The notes beneath the pieces are model-generated. The model was not told the DNA's origin. It did no database searches and was given only the letters and a program-made list of their open reading frames with translations. A stretch of 64,000 nucleotides of DNA from Diatrype stigma. Its lineage: Eukaryota > Ascomycota > Sordariomycetes > Xylariales > Diatrypaceae. Of the stretch, positions 1 through 11,585 are shown one piece after another; within the stretch, counting starts at the first letter, position 1; each line of letters starts with the position of its first letter. The position numbers and the translations under genes are program-made. The stretch lies in the NCBI GenBank assembly GCA_022225965.2, contig JAKJXP020000040.1, forward strand, positions 124,001 to 188,000, in the 5' to 3' direction.

Positions 1-892
1 CTCTTCACATTTCGACATTTCGTTGATTTCGAACCGGCTACATCCAACATTTCTTGATGCGTTAGGCAAAGAAAATTGATGGGCAGGGTGATGCAGTGCT
101 GAACGATGTCGTGCAGAAGCATGTAAGACTGGCAGGCCATAGGTAGAGTGATCTCGATCCCATGGGCTGTCAGATAATTATGGGGGGGCAAATGACGCCG
201 GCCGGTGCACGAAGATGGAGTTTTCGATAGTTGTTGGGTTACAGCGAGTGGGGGCTGCAGCATCCTAAAGGGCTCACCTCAAGATCTTGAACGGTCGAGA
301 CCCTGATTCTCGGGATCCCTGAAATGTGTTGCCCTTCCCATGCGATGGCTGTGTTCAGCGCTCGTCTCAATTTATGTGCGCAGTGTTCCACAGCAGGCCG
401 TCGACTCGGACGCCCATGAGCTGTACTTTATGTGCTCTTCTATCTTCACTGTATCGCTGAGGATAACTGTGCTGTTACTAGACAGCCGGTAATCGATGCA
501 GTGTATAGCTTCCTCAAGCCAAGTATCCATTCGTTCTATTACCGACGGCAGTACATGGCACCTTTTGTTTCTCAAGATCCAGAGCTTGGGTATGCCCGTT
601 TGATGTCCATAGCGAGGACATCGGATATTGGCTGTTGTTACTAGACAGCTTGGGACAACTTTCCTTTGATACCCGGTTGGCAGCTCCCGTTGATCGGGAC
701 GGGAGAGGCAAGCAACTGGAGAGGCCAACGGCCGGTTTTCGATCGCATGCAAAACCGCACGACTATCATACCATCATCCTACAGATGTTCGTCCAACATT
801 ACAAGTCTGAGTAGCTCGTACGGCATCTTCATTGTCAAGACATAGCACACCAGGTCCACTCGTTTCTATTCGACGACGCATTGTGACAACCA
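1..892. other. no recognisable gene
   Basis: Only short overlapping reading frames on both strands, without family resemblance or consistent splice structure. No tRNA, repeat or element end was seen. Confidence 0.5.
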
Positions 893-1162
893 ATGTGTAA
901 GGAACTTTACCAGCGCTGGCAGGGATGCAACTGCTGGGGGTTCTTGGGGCCGAAGACATGCCCCGAACTCTTCAAGACATGTCGGGGCCCGAGAGGAGAG
1001 ATGGACAAGACAGTGGTCAAATGGAACGACGGCATGTGTAGTGAATGCTGGGACCGGCTCATGATTGAAGCGAAAGAGATGGCAGAAGCAGACGCAGAAG
1101 CAGATGCTAGAGCTTTAGCCGCAGCATCTGTATCTTCATCGGGTCGGTCGAATGGTAGCTGA
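893..1162 (+). CDS. small Cys-rich intracellular protein, unknown function
   Basis: Single-exon frame of 89 residues. The N-terminal 60 residues carry seven cysteines (C2, a CNC pair near 13-15, two in the middle, and a closing CSEC, i.e. CxxC) plus several tryptophans. There is no signal peptide, so the protein is probably intracellular. The C-terminal third is an Ala/Glu/Asp-rich tail. This layout (M-C at the start, spaced cysteines, a final CxxC) resembles small uncharacterised proteins common in filamentous ascomycetes, possibly metal binding. Another gene of the same general style lies at 41047-41606 on the minus strand. Function is not known; a chance frame cannot be excluded because no homolog search was possible. 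Confidence 0.5.
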   Translation: MCKELYQRWQGCNCWGFLGPKTCPELFKTCRGPRGEMDKTVVKWNDGMCSECWDRLMIEAKEMAEADAEADARALAAASVSSSGRSNGS

Positions 1163-2041
1163 GGAGCGTTAGACGACATAGTCGCATGCTTACCCACCAA
1201 AATATTCAACAACAGGGAGAGAATCACAGGCTTGGAACGCCGGGAATGCCATGTCCGGAGTCATGCCATTCTTTTCAAAACTCGACGGGGACGGGGATAG
1301 GTGAGCGATTACTTTGGCCATCGTCGCTGCCAACTAAGACTCACCATCGGTGAACGAGATTTTGCTCTTGTGGAGATGAGTAGCCTAGACATGCCTATAG
1401 ATTGGAGATATTCATGAAGTCTGCTGGAAATGATTAGGAAAATGCTCAACCATATGCCGAAACAATATAAAGGAGGTCGCTCGACTTTGAGACATAGTCA
1501 GCCACGCAATCAAGGAAGACAAACCAGCTCGATATATGTAGAACTGGCCAGTCGGCTGTCATATCCTCACAGGGGGAAGCTCATAGAGGAGAGAAGGAAA
1601 TGATCTCCGAAGCTACATTAATGCTGCTACGATAGAAGAATATCCAGTTAGTTGCATCTTTTCTTTTTTCCAAGGTAGATTCAGCAAGTATATGCAGTAA
1701 ATGAATCGGAACAAGCGAATGTGACATATATGCATGTAACGCGATCGTTTATGTCACGTTTTTTCGCGTTAATTGATGCTACAGATGTGACGTACATAGC
1801 CCCGAACTATGCAGCCTGCGCCTTCTCATTCCATCTTCCTGAACTGTCTTTCTTTATATAAAGCTAACCACTCCGTATTATTTGGGCCATCGTACCCCTC
1901 GTTATCTAGCCTAGGGTACGAAGTCCAGGTAAAAGCGAATATGTTACGACCACGATCAACTGTATCATCGCTGTGCGCCACGGTTATTTATAGAAAGCTA
2001 TCGCCCACCTAACGCCCATTTCTTTGTCTTGCTTAGTCAAC
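1163..2041. other. intergenic, promoter side of RAD4
   Basis: No supported gene. The stretch just before 2042 is the RAD4 5' flank, with small AT-rich patches (for example a TTTATATAAAG-like patch near 1852) that could serve as core promoter. Nothing else recognised. Confidence 0.4.
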
Positions 2042-4623
2042 ATGGCGGGTAGAAAGCGCACCGCATCTGGTAGCCATGCCAGCGCTGCGAAAGCGTCGGG
2101 TTCTTCGAGACGAACACGGTCCGGAGCCAGTCGCGGCGATATTCCAGACGTATATCGCGATATGCTAGCAGAGGTGGAAGTACAACCAAACTCGGGGAGT
2201 CCTGAGCGGCCAGTAAAAAGGAAGCGCCCAGGGCAGAGGAGCCACGAGAAACCACCTAAACCGGCAGCTACCCAAGCGGAAAAAGTAGCCGAAGAAGAGA
2301 ACCAAGACGAAGAGGAAGATATCGAATTTGAAGATGTTTCACTGCCCGTCGCTGCTATTCAGACCATTGAAAGAGATACGGATACGGACGACGAAGAAGA
2401 CGACAGCTTAGCCTTCGAAGATGTCGATCTTCCCTTCTTCAATATTGATAGCAGTACGATTGAGGACACTCCCAAGGGTCTCGAGCTCGATTTGTCGGCC
2501 CGCACAGCCATTTCCGCTCGCAAGGCCGTGGATAGGCGGAAACCCATTAATAAACTAGAGAAGGACCGTCGCGTTGAAGTACACAAAACCCATCTACTCT
2601 GCCTATTGGCACATGTTTCCCGCAGGAACCGCTGGTGCAATGACCCCATGGTCCAAGAAGCCGTGCGGCCTCTACTAACCAAAAAGATGCTTACTTATTT
2701 GCACCCCAAAAAGAGTTTATCTCAATTTGGGCGCACAGAGTCTCTCAAGAACGGACTACAGGAGGCGATGAATATGTTTAAGCTCAAGTTTCGAGTTACA
2801 GAACGAGGACTGCGCAGGGCACTTTGGGCTGATAATGAAGAACATTTACAAAACGTAACATCTCCAGGTCTTGTGTGTCACGGCTAGTAACTGATATATA
2901 TACATAGTACCAACTTCCGGAAGATGCGGAGACCCTCGTGGACAGGGCAGACTTCCGTAATGCAGCCAAATCTCTCAAAGGTTCACGAGATGTCGGTGTT
3001 CAGCTATTCTGTGCCTTGCTCCGTAGCGCCGGGATCGAAGCGCGGCTTGTATGCTCGCTTCAACCCCTGTCGTTTGTCTCAGGGGGGCCTCCTATGGGAA
3101 AGCCACCAAGGAAGAAAGGAAAGCTTTCTCTTGAAGAACAATATGCGCGGATGCCTAAGTATGACAGCAGCTACGAGTCACCCGCAGCTGCCACCCCATT
3201 CCCGATGTCTGCGAGAAGACGGTTAGGTCATCCGAATGCAGCCGCCTTCGAAGTACCTACAACGCCATCTGGTAGTTCATCTAGCCAAACTGCCCCTTTG
3301 CCTAAGAAAATACGAGAGTCACCATTTCCTGTTTACTGGGTCGAGGTCCTCGACGAAGCCCACCAGAAATGGCAACCTGTAGATCCGTTAGTGACCGAGT
3401 CGCTTTGGAAGCCGAACAAGCTTGAGCCTCCCTCCTCTGATCGAGAGAACTATATGGTCTATGTAGTAGGATTCGAGGCAGATGGCACAGCTCAGGACGT
3501 CACCCGTCGATATACGAAAGCCTACAATGCGAAGACAAGGAAGATGCGCATCGAAAGCGCGACCCCGATTGGTGAGAGGTGGTGGCGCAAAGCCTTGCGG
3601 GCTTATTCACGCGGGCATACCACTGATCTCGATCAAATTGAGAGCAACGAGTTGGCCGCGGCTGAGTCGCGGGAGCCCATGCCCCGGAACGTGGCAGACT
3701 TCAAAGACCATCCGATATACGCGCTGGAGCGGCACCTGAGACGGAATGAAGTACTAGTACCAAATGCGACGGCTGCTGGAACTGTAGGCGCAGGCAGCAA
3801 GGGGCCCCTGGAAAAGATCTACAGGCGGAAAGACGTGCGTGTCGCCCGCAGCAGAGAGAAGTGGTACAGAATGGGCAGAGAAGTACGCCCGGACGAGATA
3901 CCGGTCAAGTTCCTGCCTAAGCCAGTCAAGAAGACGGACGTCTTTGGCGACGAAGAATACGGAGATGGGGAGACGGTCGGGACGCCCATATACATGCTGG
4001 AACAAACAGACCTGTACAAGGCGCCTCCGATCGTAGACGGCCGGATCCCGAAGAACCGTTTCGGCAATCTTGACATTTACGTCCCCAGCATGGTCCCGGA
4101 GGGCGGGGCCTACGTCGCGGACGACCTGGGGGCCCGAGCCGCCTTGGTACTAGGGGTCGACTACGCCCCTGCCCTGACGGGCTTCCAGTTCAAGGGCAGG
4201 CAAGGCACTGCTGTCCTCCACGGCGTCGTTGTCGCCGCCGAGCACGAGGAGGCCGTGAGGGCGGTGATCGCGGGGCTCCGAGACCAAGAGGCCGAAGTCG
4301 AGCGGGAGCGGAGGACCCGGGAAGTCCTCCGGGCCTGGAGAACGTTCCTGATGCACCTGAGAGTCAGGCAGCGGATCTGGGCCGGCGTGGATTCGGACGA
4401 GGAAGCGGAAGCGGCAGCGGCAGCGGCCGCTGGTAACACGGTTCGTATGGACTTAGATGGGAGCAAAGGAAAAGGCAAGGGCAGGGCTGCAGCAGAAGCG
4501 GGTGATCACGATGATGATGATGATGACGAGGCCGATGTGGCTGCGCACCAGAGCGAGGAAAGCGGCGAAGGTGGCGGCTTTATGGTAGATGATGATTATG
4601 CAGGGGGCTTTTTTGTCGACTGA
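2042..4623 (+). CDS. rad4: Rad4/XPC-family nucleotide excision repair protein
   Basis: Damage-recognition factor of global-genome nucleotide excision repair, acting in the nucleus with a Rad23-type partner. Two exons, 2042-2854 and 2908-4623, with a 53-bp intron in phase 0; 842 residues, normal for the family. The start is the ATG at 2042 (AACATGG context); the frame is open upstream but has no earlier ATG. A basic, Ser-rich N-terminus with acidic runs is followed by the transglutaminase-like domain (about 200-430), including GSRDVGVQLFCALLRSAGIE and the RLVCSLQPL strand across the exon junction, then beta-hairpin domains: BHD1 from about 529 (DHPIYALERHLRRNEVL), BHD2, and BHD3 from about 640 (APPIVDGRIPKNRFGNLDIY). 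The C-terminus is acidic and low-complexity. The catalytic triad of true transglutaminases is not expected in Rad4 and was not looked for. Confidence 0.96.
2855..2907 (+). other. RAD4 intron
   Basis: GTAACA...CATAG, 53 bp, phase 0. Splicing joins ...EEHLQN to YQLPEDAETL, which restores the conserved transglutaminase-like domain. Confidence 0.85.
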
Positions 4624-5531
4624 ACTCCCGACGTAGCTGCGCATCGTTGGGGTGTCGTGCCATTTACTACGTAACTATGTACTAATTCTTGAGGCTGTGT
4701 ACTTTTTTTAGTAGTATAAAGCGTGTATTGTCACTGCCAGGAATTCTTATATGGTTCCTGGCTAGTCAGGGGTACGCTTAGGTAATGCTCAGGAGTACAT
4801 AGTACTCCTCGGCGCTGCGGAACAGTTTCTTTGCGTAATGGTCCATAGACAAACCACTATGTATATGCAGATGAAGCTATAGCGCTATACCTATGTCTCA
4901 ATCGTATATCTGTAAGTAGGTTATGGTATCTTTATAACGTTTTGAATGCTAGACTAGCCTAGAATAGGGGGATAGTGTCCGACAACACATTCTACACACA
5001 TATCACCCTAGGTGCCTGAGAAGATGCATTGTAAATGGCGTCATATACGTCCATTAACCTTCCACTTTTATTATTGAGTTCGAGTTCTGTGAAATATTCA
5101 AACGTAAGTAGCGGAAATAGCTATGCTCCACAAAGCTATGTATTCAGAATTCTTATATATTTCAGTTCTTCTGCTCTTTACCCTTCATCATATTGGAGTG
5201 TCCACGATTACGAGCATGTACAATGTGGACGAGTCGCCACCAACGCCTCACGTCGATGACTGCCATCCTTTACAAAACAAATTTCATAGCGCCTGTTGCA
5301 CACCACACGAAGAAAGATAACGAAATAAGGCTACGATATACACACGATGGAAGGACTTGGAAAAAAGTAAGTAATTACATCCTATACAACAATGCTGGCC
5401 TCTTGCGTTGTTTTAGGGCTTCATGGTGGTGAGACGGCCTACTTATCGACATGGGAAAGCTATATCCGCATATGGCCTTACAATGTTCCTATGCTAACCG
5501 AGATCACAGCGGACCAGAGGGTGAATATAAC
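4624..5531. other. intergenic
   Basis: AT-rich short frames only. The end of the stretch has a possible 5'-UTR intron acceptor (CTAAC followed by CACAG near 5492-5510) just before the ATG of the BTB gene. Confidence 0.4.
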
Positions 5532-6661
5532 ATGGATGAAACATTCGACTATTACGGCGACCTTATTATCACTGTTGACGATGGGAATGCAGGGGCCACG
5601 CGGAGATACCTGGTTGACTCCAGAACTCTCGCGCGTCATTCGGCTCGGGTACGATCCGAGTTGACCAGTCCCCAACGAAGAACGATTGCTTCAGGTGGAA
5701 CGCAGTATTTGTCGCTTGACATGGCAAAGGTCACGTCTGAAACTATCAGGATCGTTCTAAACATCGTCCACGGCTATTTCAAGAGGGTACCTCCCAGGGT
5801 ATCCGAGGACACGCTATTCCACATACTGGATTTCACCAATCGCTATGGCATGACGCAAATCCTGCGACCATATACAAAGCGTTGGGTGGGCCGATTGCCT
5901 GAGTGGTATCGAAACTGTAGTATTCCAGAACGGCTATTCATATCCTGGGAACTGGGCGACTTTTCCACGTTCTCTGACCTATTAGACATCATTGTCCAAG
6001 GATCTACGATCACATATGATTATAGGCTCAAATATGGAGAAGAGGTTGTGGATGATTGGATATTCCATCCGGCACTCCCACTGGCGAAACTCAGAGGTAA
6101 GTGACCTTGCTATTTATTCACGATCCTCCAAACCTTGTACTTCCCCCGTATACTTATACAACCAATCACTTAGATATAATCATATGCGCAAGGAACGACC
6201 AGATCGACGAACTACTCGAACTCGTCGAACTTTCCGAATCAAGACTTACTGAAGGCAGCGAGAATCCAAATGAGAGGCTGTGTTCAGACACGTGTAGGAA
6301 AACAAATATGCTATGCGAAACACTGCAACTCGGCTCACTTCGGCAATCTTTGATGGCCGCTGGGCTCTACTTGCCCGAGGAACATTACCGGGCTAGACAG
6401 ACTAGCAGTGTACAGCAGATCAAACAAAAGTTCTGTGATCTGGAGATAATGGATCTAAGTGCGTTTCAATCCGACCATCCGAGATGTTCGAGGATACTGC
6501 CTATACTTGCGGAAGTTGATCAGATCATGGACCAATGGTTTACACAGTTTGACCAGGCCGACATTCAGTACTTCGCTATGCAGGCTAGGAGGTCAGGACT
6601 CACCGGTCCTGCTTTGGAAGATGATTTGGACTCAGGGTCTGAGGATAAAAGGGGGTTTTGA
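5532..6661 (+). CDS. BTB/POZ-domain protein
   Basis: Two exons, 5532-6096 and 6174-6661; the intron (77 bp, phase 1) joins ...LPLAKLR to DIIICARNDQ. This gives 350 residues from the ATG at 5532 (AACATGG); the frame extends up to 5451, but that longer N-terminus looks like leader sequence. Residues 7-130 fit the fungal BTB fold: GDLIITVDDG, then RYLVDSRTLARHSARVR, the strand/helix unit TSETIRIVLNIVHGYFKRVP and NRYGMTQILRPYTKRWV. The C-terminal half is helical with a Cys pair and a Ser/Asp-rich end. BTB domains are dimerisation or Cullin-3 adaptor modules; fungal members of this type mostly lack a known role. No partner domain (Kelch, zinc finger) is present, so no function is assigned. Confidence 0.8.
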
Positions 6662-7170
6662 TCGTTACAAGATGTCGGTTCCTAGAGAGGGCCCGCATGT
6701 TATTAATTCTTGTTACTACTACGGCTGACTTAGGAATACACCTTCGCTATCAATGAATGAGACGACTGTTGTTACTGATCGTAGCCATGTAGTTGAACTC
6801 CGACTATGAATGAACACGGGGTTCGTGACAGGAATAGGGTTGACAGTTTCTCGTGCCAGACTATCAAGGTTTGAAACCATCAGCTTGGGCAATGTTGTTA
6901 GAACCTTACTTACAATTTTAGATATGTCGAGACGAGTAACCTTATCAGGTATCTCAAACCGAGCCCTGTGCACTCATTGGTATTAGTGAGGTTTACCGAC
7001 AACAAGAAGCCCAGCTTCTCTCCAAACTCTATCTCAACGTGTTTATATTGAGACGTCTCGCAGTTTACCCTTCGCATAACAGCACTGTTCTCATGCGATA
7101 TCGACTCTGCTCTAACATGTAAGCAGTCAACTTATGGTACTGGGACTAGACACGACATCAATATTGTACG
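6662..7170. other. intergenic
   Basis: No supported gene or repeat. Short minus-strand frames here show no family resemblance. Confidence 0.4.
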
Positions 7171-7788
7171 ATGACAGCAACACAAACAGAGACTTTCCCC
7201 AGGCTTGCAACTGCCGTCTACAGGAAGCTGCGGCACGGCCAAGCCCTGACCAACCTGAGGGTCTGTCGCGTCCTAGGTGCGTTCTACACCTGCAAGGCGG
7301 GCACCATTCTCATAGACAGCGCATATCCCGAGCTGCAGTCGCACCATCCGATTTTCGCGCATCTGTGGATGCTGCCGCTGCAGCTGGCAAACTACCTCAT
7401 CAACCTGTTCGGCATCCTGCTCCTGCTGCGGGAGGTCGCGACCAGGGCTAAGCGATGCATCAACCAGGAGCACCAGAGCCACTGGACGCAGGAGAGAGTG
7501 TCCTCGATCGCGCTTGCTGTCGTCGTGACACTGATGGCCATGACGAGCGGAGGACCCAATACCGGCATCCTGACGCCGCCGATGTGGGTGGTGTGTTACT
7601 TCATGGCGGGCGAGCCGAACGCCGGTGCTGAGCTTTGGGATGGCGGGCTGAAAAGGGCGTTGGAAGCTATCAGCATTGGCCGGATATGCTTATTAGCCTT
7701 GCTACATTCGATCATATGGTACGCCAGCCCTCCAAGTCACTTACCCCCTTCAGCCCCTTTACCCCTTGATAACTACGACATATCCTAA
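7171..7788 (+). CDS. small membrane protein, unknown family
   Basis: Frame of 205 residues. Hydrophobic segments at about 30-48, 65-90 (a Leu-rich stretch followed by RE), 111-128 and 168-185 suggest 3-4 membrane helices; the soluble linkers are basic. I do not recognise the family. The last 20 codons are Pro/Ser-rich and look like translated intron: a donor at 7719 (ATG|GTACGC) and an acceptor at 7813 (CTGCAG) would swap them for a different tail ending at a TAG at 7947-7949, giving 227 residues. Either end is possible. Codon choice through the body (many C/G third positions) supports a real gene. Confidence 0.55.
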   Translation: MTATQTETFPRLATAVYRKLRHGQALTNLRVCRVLGAFYTCKAGTILIDSAYPELQSHHPIFAHLWMLPLQLANYLINLFGILLLLREVATRAKRCINQEHQSHWTQERVSSIALAVVVTLMAMTSGGPNTGILTPPMWVVCYFMAGEPNAGAELWDGGLKRALEAISIGRICLLALLHSIIWYASPPSHLPPSAPLPLDNYDIS

Positions 7789-8187
7789 AAGCGCTTTACG
7801 TTGTTAACTGCAGGTTGATACTTCGAAACATAGGCAACACCGCTCATAACGCTCATAAACTTACACAAGAGAACTTCAAGAGAATTGCTAACTCCGAATG
7901 GTGTAGGTGTACTCGGCATTCGGTGATATCGGGCCCAAGTCAGGGGTAGATTCAGGGGTACCTTACGCCCATGCCTCAGGTGTGGGGTAACCAGGCAGCT
8001 GTAACCTGGAGCCCAAGTGCCAAGCTCCGTCCCCTGCCAGCTGTTGCTGATCTCACTAGTTGACACTAATTCTTGGGCTGTCTCTGCTTAAACGATGTTT
8101 TAACGAAACCTTTTGACTGTGTCAGTGAAGTCCAACGAGAAATTAATTTGATACCATGCAGAAGAAACCAATTCAAGTAAACTGAAG

Positions 8188-9363
8188 ATGGCGACACCAA
8201 GTGCGACCGGCAACTCCCTAGAGGCCCTCACGTCTCTGGTTACAACGACGAAGGACCTCATCACCCAGCTTGAAACATTCCTGCACGCCGTCTCAGTGGA
8301 TAAGACCGCCACCACTACCCCGCCATCCCCGTCCTCGCCCGCCGCCGTCGACCCCGCCACGAACGTCGATGCGCTCTCCCTCGCCCACGACTCCGCCAGC
8401 CTCATAAGAGCGCACACGACCAAGCTGTCCCTCTTGATCATAAACGAGCCCTTCACACCATCCGCCATCGTCACAGTTCTGCGCGAGCTCGTGGCGGGAC
8501 CTATACCGGGCATCGCCTCCGCCGTGCAGGTCTGCAGCGCCGAGAAGTACACCAAGGTCGCGCGCCAGGACCTCGCATGGCGCTGCTATCGCGTGCTGCA
8601 TGAGCTGAAGGCGCTGGTGGAAGTCATCCCCCTCGATGGCAAGATCCTGCGCAACCGCCAGAAGAACGGCGGCAAGGGCAGCCTCGCCGCGACCGGCGTT
8701 GTGTGGTCTGCCTGCGACGATGTCATCTTATTGAAGAAGCTGGGTATTGCAGGGATGCTGGTGAAGAAGGTGGAGGAGTATAGGGATACCCTGAAGGATG
8801 TTCTGGAGGAGCTGAAGGAGTGGAGCGAGGAGATCGATGAAGAAGATGACGACAGTGAGGGGGGCGGAGACGGAGATGCCAATGGATCGAGCAACGACGT
8901 CAACGAAGTGGCGGACCAGTTGCAGAACTCGCATATATCAACGCAGGATATGATCGACGATCTCATGAACCCACAACATATACCACGCGACGACCCGGAT
9001 AAGATCAGAGAGCGCCTCGACTCGTGTCTGAAGAGGTTGCGACTGACGACACTGCTCTATTCTGCCGTGGCCAAGCGGCGCCTAAAAACCCTACCATCCC
9101 TGCCTACTACGGCAGCAGATTCTACCGTTGCGCAGCGTCTAGACGAGGTAATTCCTATCCTCAAGAGATTGCCGCACCGCTTCGGCGATGTCGCCTACGC
9201 CTTCTACAATATGGACCGCGTCTCCATAGACCGGGAGATGGACGCCTGCTTTTTCGACGCCTTCGCCGCGTCGGAGATGCTGATGAAACCTTGGGAGGGT
9301 CAGAGGGATGAGTTCACGGACTGGGCAGAAAAGTTCCAAGTTAGCATCAAGAAGCCCGACTAA
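8188..9363 (+). CDS. GCIP/CCNDBP1-type (Grap2 and cyclin-D-interacting) family protein
   Basis: Single exon, 391 residues, ATG at 8188. Almost wholly helical. Features match the family of Grap2- and cyclin-D-interacting proteins (CCNDBP1/GCIP/DIP1): the N-terminal helix pair, the segment PFTPSAIVTVLRELVAGPIP, the ARQDLAWRCYRVLHELKALV helix, a VWSACDDVILLKKLGIAGM helix, then an acidic linker (EEIDEEDDD, about 214-225), and a C-terminal helical half ending with the WEGQRDEFTDWAEKF block. In animals these proteins bind cyclin D and helix-loop-helix factors; the fungal role is unknown. The N-terminal region holds a Pro/Ser/Ala linker at 41-57. Confidence 0.82.
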   Translation: MATPSATGNSLEALTSLVTTTKDLITQLETFLHAVSVDKTATTTPPSPSSPAAVDPATNVDALSLAHDSASLIRAHTTKLSLLIINEPFTPSAIVTVLRELVAGPIPGIASAVQVCSAEKYTKVARQDLAWRCYRVLHELKALVEVIPLDGKILRNRQKNGGKGSLAATGVVWSACDDVILLKKLGIAGMLVKKVEEYRDTLKDVLEELKEWSEEIDEEDDDSEGGGDGDANGSSNDVNEVADQLQNSHISTQDMIDDLMNPQHIPRDDPDKIRERLDSCLKRLRLTTLLYSAVAKRRLKTLPSLPTTAADSTVAQRLDEVIPILKRLPHRFGDVAYAFYNMDRVSIDREMDACFFDAFAASEMLMKPWEGQRDEFTDWAEKFQVSIKKPD

Positions 9364-9671
9364 ATAACACAAAACGCAATATCATCCGTATGCCAGTGAT
9401 GACTATACCATTTATATACACATGAACTAAAACGTATCTACAATGTGAGGGATGGGACACCTACGTTCGGCAAAACGTTCAAAACTACCTAAACAACCAG
9501 GCATTAGCACCAAGACTAGATTTTGCCCCAACTCAATACCCCTAGTACTGATACATCATACCATATCATATCATATCATATCAAAGCCAAATAGCAACGG
9601 AGTTCAAGTTGACTTAACAGACATGTCAGTACGGAGAAATGTATGATTGCCTAGGGTGCTGGCTAGTGTCA
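9364..9671. other. intergenic, short TATCA tandem
   Basis: 3' flank of the GCIP-type gene. A short tandem of ATCAT/ATATC units sits around 9557-9583. Nothing else seen. Confidence 0.4.
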
Positions 9672-10145
9672 TGGGTTAGCACTTACCAAACCCGACGCCG
9701 GGCAGTTGTTCGAGATCTCGGGTCCCGTGGTCGACTTGTCGCCCAGCGTCACCGTTGAGCTGCGAGGCGGTACCCTCAGACTGGTTGGCGCGCGCGACGA
9801 CGCCCACCACGTCCCACGTGCTGGCGGCCTGGTCGAACGAGATAAAGAGCTGGAACCCGCCCTCGGTCGCGCCCCCCGCCTCATACGCCAGCGGCAGCTG
9901 CTCCTTGTTGTACGCGTCCGATGCCCCAGCGTTCAGCGCGAGCCCGTCCACCCCCCACCGCCATCGTCTCCGCCATGTCCACCTCCACTTATCAGTGTCT
10001 GCTCGTCCGTCACACCTACCATGTCGTGCGCGAACACGGGCCGTCCGGCGTCGTCCTGGCGTGGGACCGCCGCCGCCGTTTGGCTCGTCGCCGCGAAGGA
10101 GGCCGCGGCGGCTAGGGCTGCCTCGATGATTCTTGTCGAGATCGT
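9672..10145 (-). pseudogene. decayed GH71 alpha-1,3-glucanase (mutanase) fragment
   Basis: Reading the minus strand from about 10145: a signal-peptide-like Ala-rich stretch (EAALAAAASFAATSQTAAA), then RPVFAHDMVG, the typical start of the GH71 catalytic domain. The frame then shifts at least twice: one change around the DKW motif, and one extra G in a six-G run near 9960. It continues in another frame as GVDGLALNAGASDAYNKEQL and FQLFISFDQA, matching the GH71 core strands. The match ends within about 150 of roughly 430 residues. The expected initiator reads ACG instead of ATG. GH71 enzymes cut alpha-1,3-glucan in fungal walls. Frames on the plus strand here are shadows. An assembly error could explain the homopolymer shift but not the missing C-terminal two thirds. 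Confidence 0.7.
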
Positions 10146-11585
10146 CGCTGTCCGTCGTCGTTGGAATATCAAAGACTTGTAGTACGCACGGTACAGCCAA
10201 CACACACCTTCAAGGTCGCAAAGAGTCCTTGGTACGAAGATGTGTACCTATTTAGACGTGCTCGGTAACAGCAGGAACTCACAAAGCTACGGGGCACATG
10301 GATGTCATATATCGTATGCTCGTCCTCTTCTGACTTTGGAAGATCGAAATACCATCGCTGTCACCCCCCGCAACATTCACGAGGAGTATGCAATCACTGG
10401 AAACCCCAATTCCTGGTTGTAGGATTCTAGCTGGTAATATCTCGGTAGGGACGACATCATCGCAGCCATATATCTGTCCGTCACTCGATTACTAGACCCG
10501 GGTGTACAAAACCCGAGTGCCCCTGAATAAACCTGGGGCATGAAGACTATGTCTGATTAGTCCAATACATCATTTTGGAAAGATGTCGCTTTGGTCAATG
10601 CAATGTTCATAACCTATCTTTTCGAATTGAGCTCATATTATTTTCCTTTATCAAGGTTATAACAAAGCAGTGATATACACTTCTACTACACCAGTTCCTA
10701 CTGCACCATCGCTAGCCGGACATTTCGGGGTATATTTGCCGAATATATGTTCTCAGACGAAGCGGCCGTACCGACATCCCGGCGTGACGGGACGAGCTTC
10801 CCCCCTTGCCCCTATTGAGAAACCGCACTTTTGGTTAGGTCAAGTTTGAGACCCCGAGCCACACCCTGTCTCACATAGCTATTACTGGCTAACAATTTAC
10901 CTGCATAGTAACAATCAAACCACGTGCTGAAGTCGCATCTAGTGCTCTTGGCCCTTTTCTTCGACTACCTCGCTACTGAACACCCCGAAACTATTGAAGC
11001 TTGAGCTTGCGATTGGTCCGCTATATTACAGGCCTATATCGGCTTCGTACTATTCGCTCTATGAACAGGGCTAGAACTACTATATACACCATGGCCGCTT
11101 AACCATTCCGTCAACTGTAAATCCATCAATCATTTGATGTTGGGACGTAACAGTCACCAATCCGTGATGGTATAAACTTGATTTACCACGGCGTGATCGC
11201 ATTTCATCACGGAGCTAGCATCTAGCGTCCCCGTAGTTGATTCCGATTTCCCCCTTTTGTCATAAATATCCGATTGCGACGAACCAGGAGCGACATCCGG
11301 GGTGAAGCCATGCACCCTCCACTATATTTTGTCAGTTCCGCCAATCAGTGCGGCGGTTCTGTCCCCGGACCCCAGGCGACCCAGACCCTTCCATGGCCTT
11401 TGCTTCCAGAAATGCCATGATCCACGTCGCGGGGTGCGTGAGATGTGCACGAAACTTGCCAAGTCTGGCTAATATAAGGTCTCTCGAGATCTCAAGATGA
11501 AGATGTCGATCATTTGGTCATCTCGTCTGATATTGATTTACGTCCCGCCTTGAGGTTGGAAGCCGTAGATCTTTCGCCGGACAAG
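10146..11585. other. intergenic, upstream of PL4 lyase
   Basis: 1.4 kb without a supported gene. A GGGTGTACAAAACCC-like imperfect palindrome is near 10500. A TATA-like AATATAAGG lies near 11470, about 115 bp before the lyase ATG. Confidence 0.4.

Noticed and set aside
372..752. 126-codon minus-strand frame at the window start
   Set aside because: No family likeness, overlapping frames on both strands of similar quality, no splice or start support.
9706..10182. Long plus-strand frames over the GH71 relic
   Set aside because: Compositionally Arg/Pro/Ala-rich and unrelated to any family, whereas the minus strand gives clear GH71 blocks.
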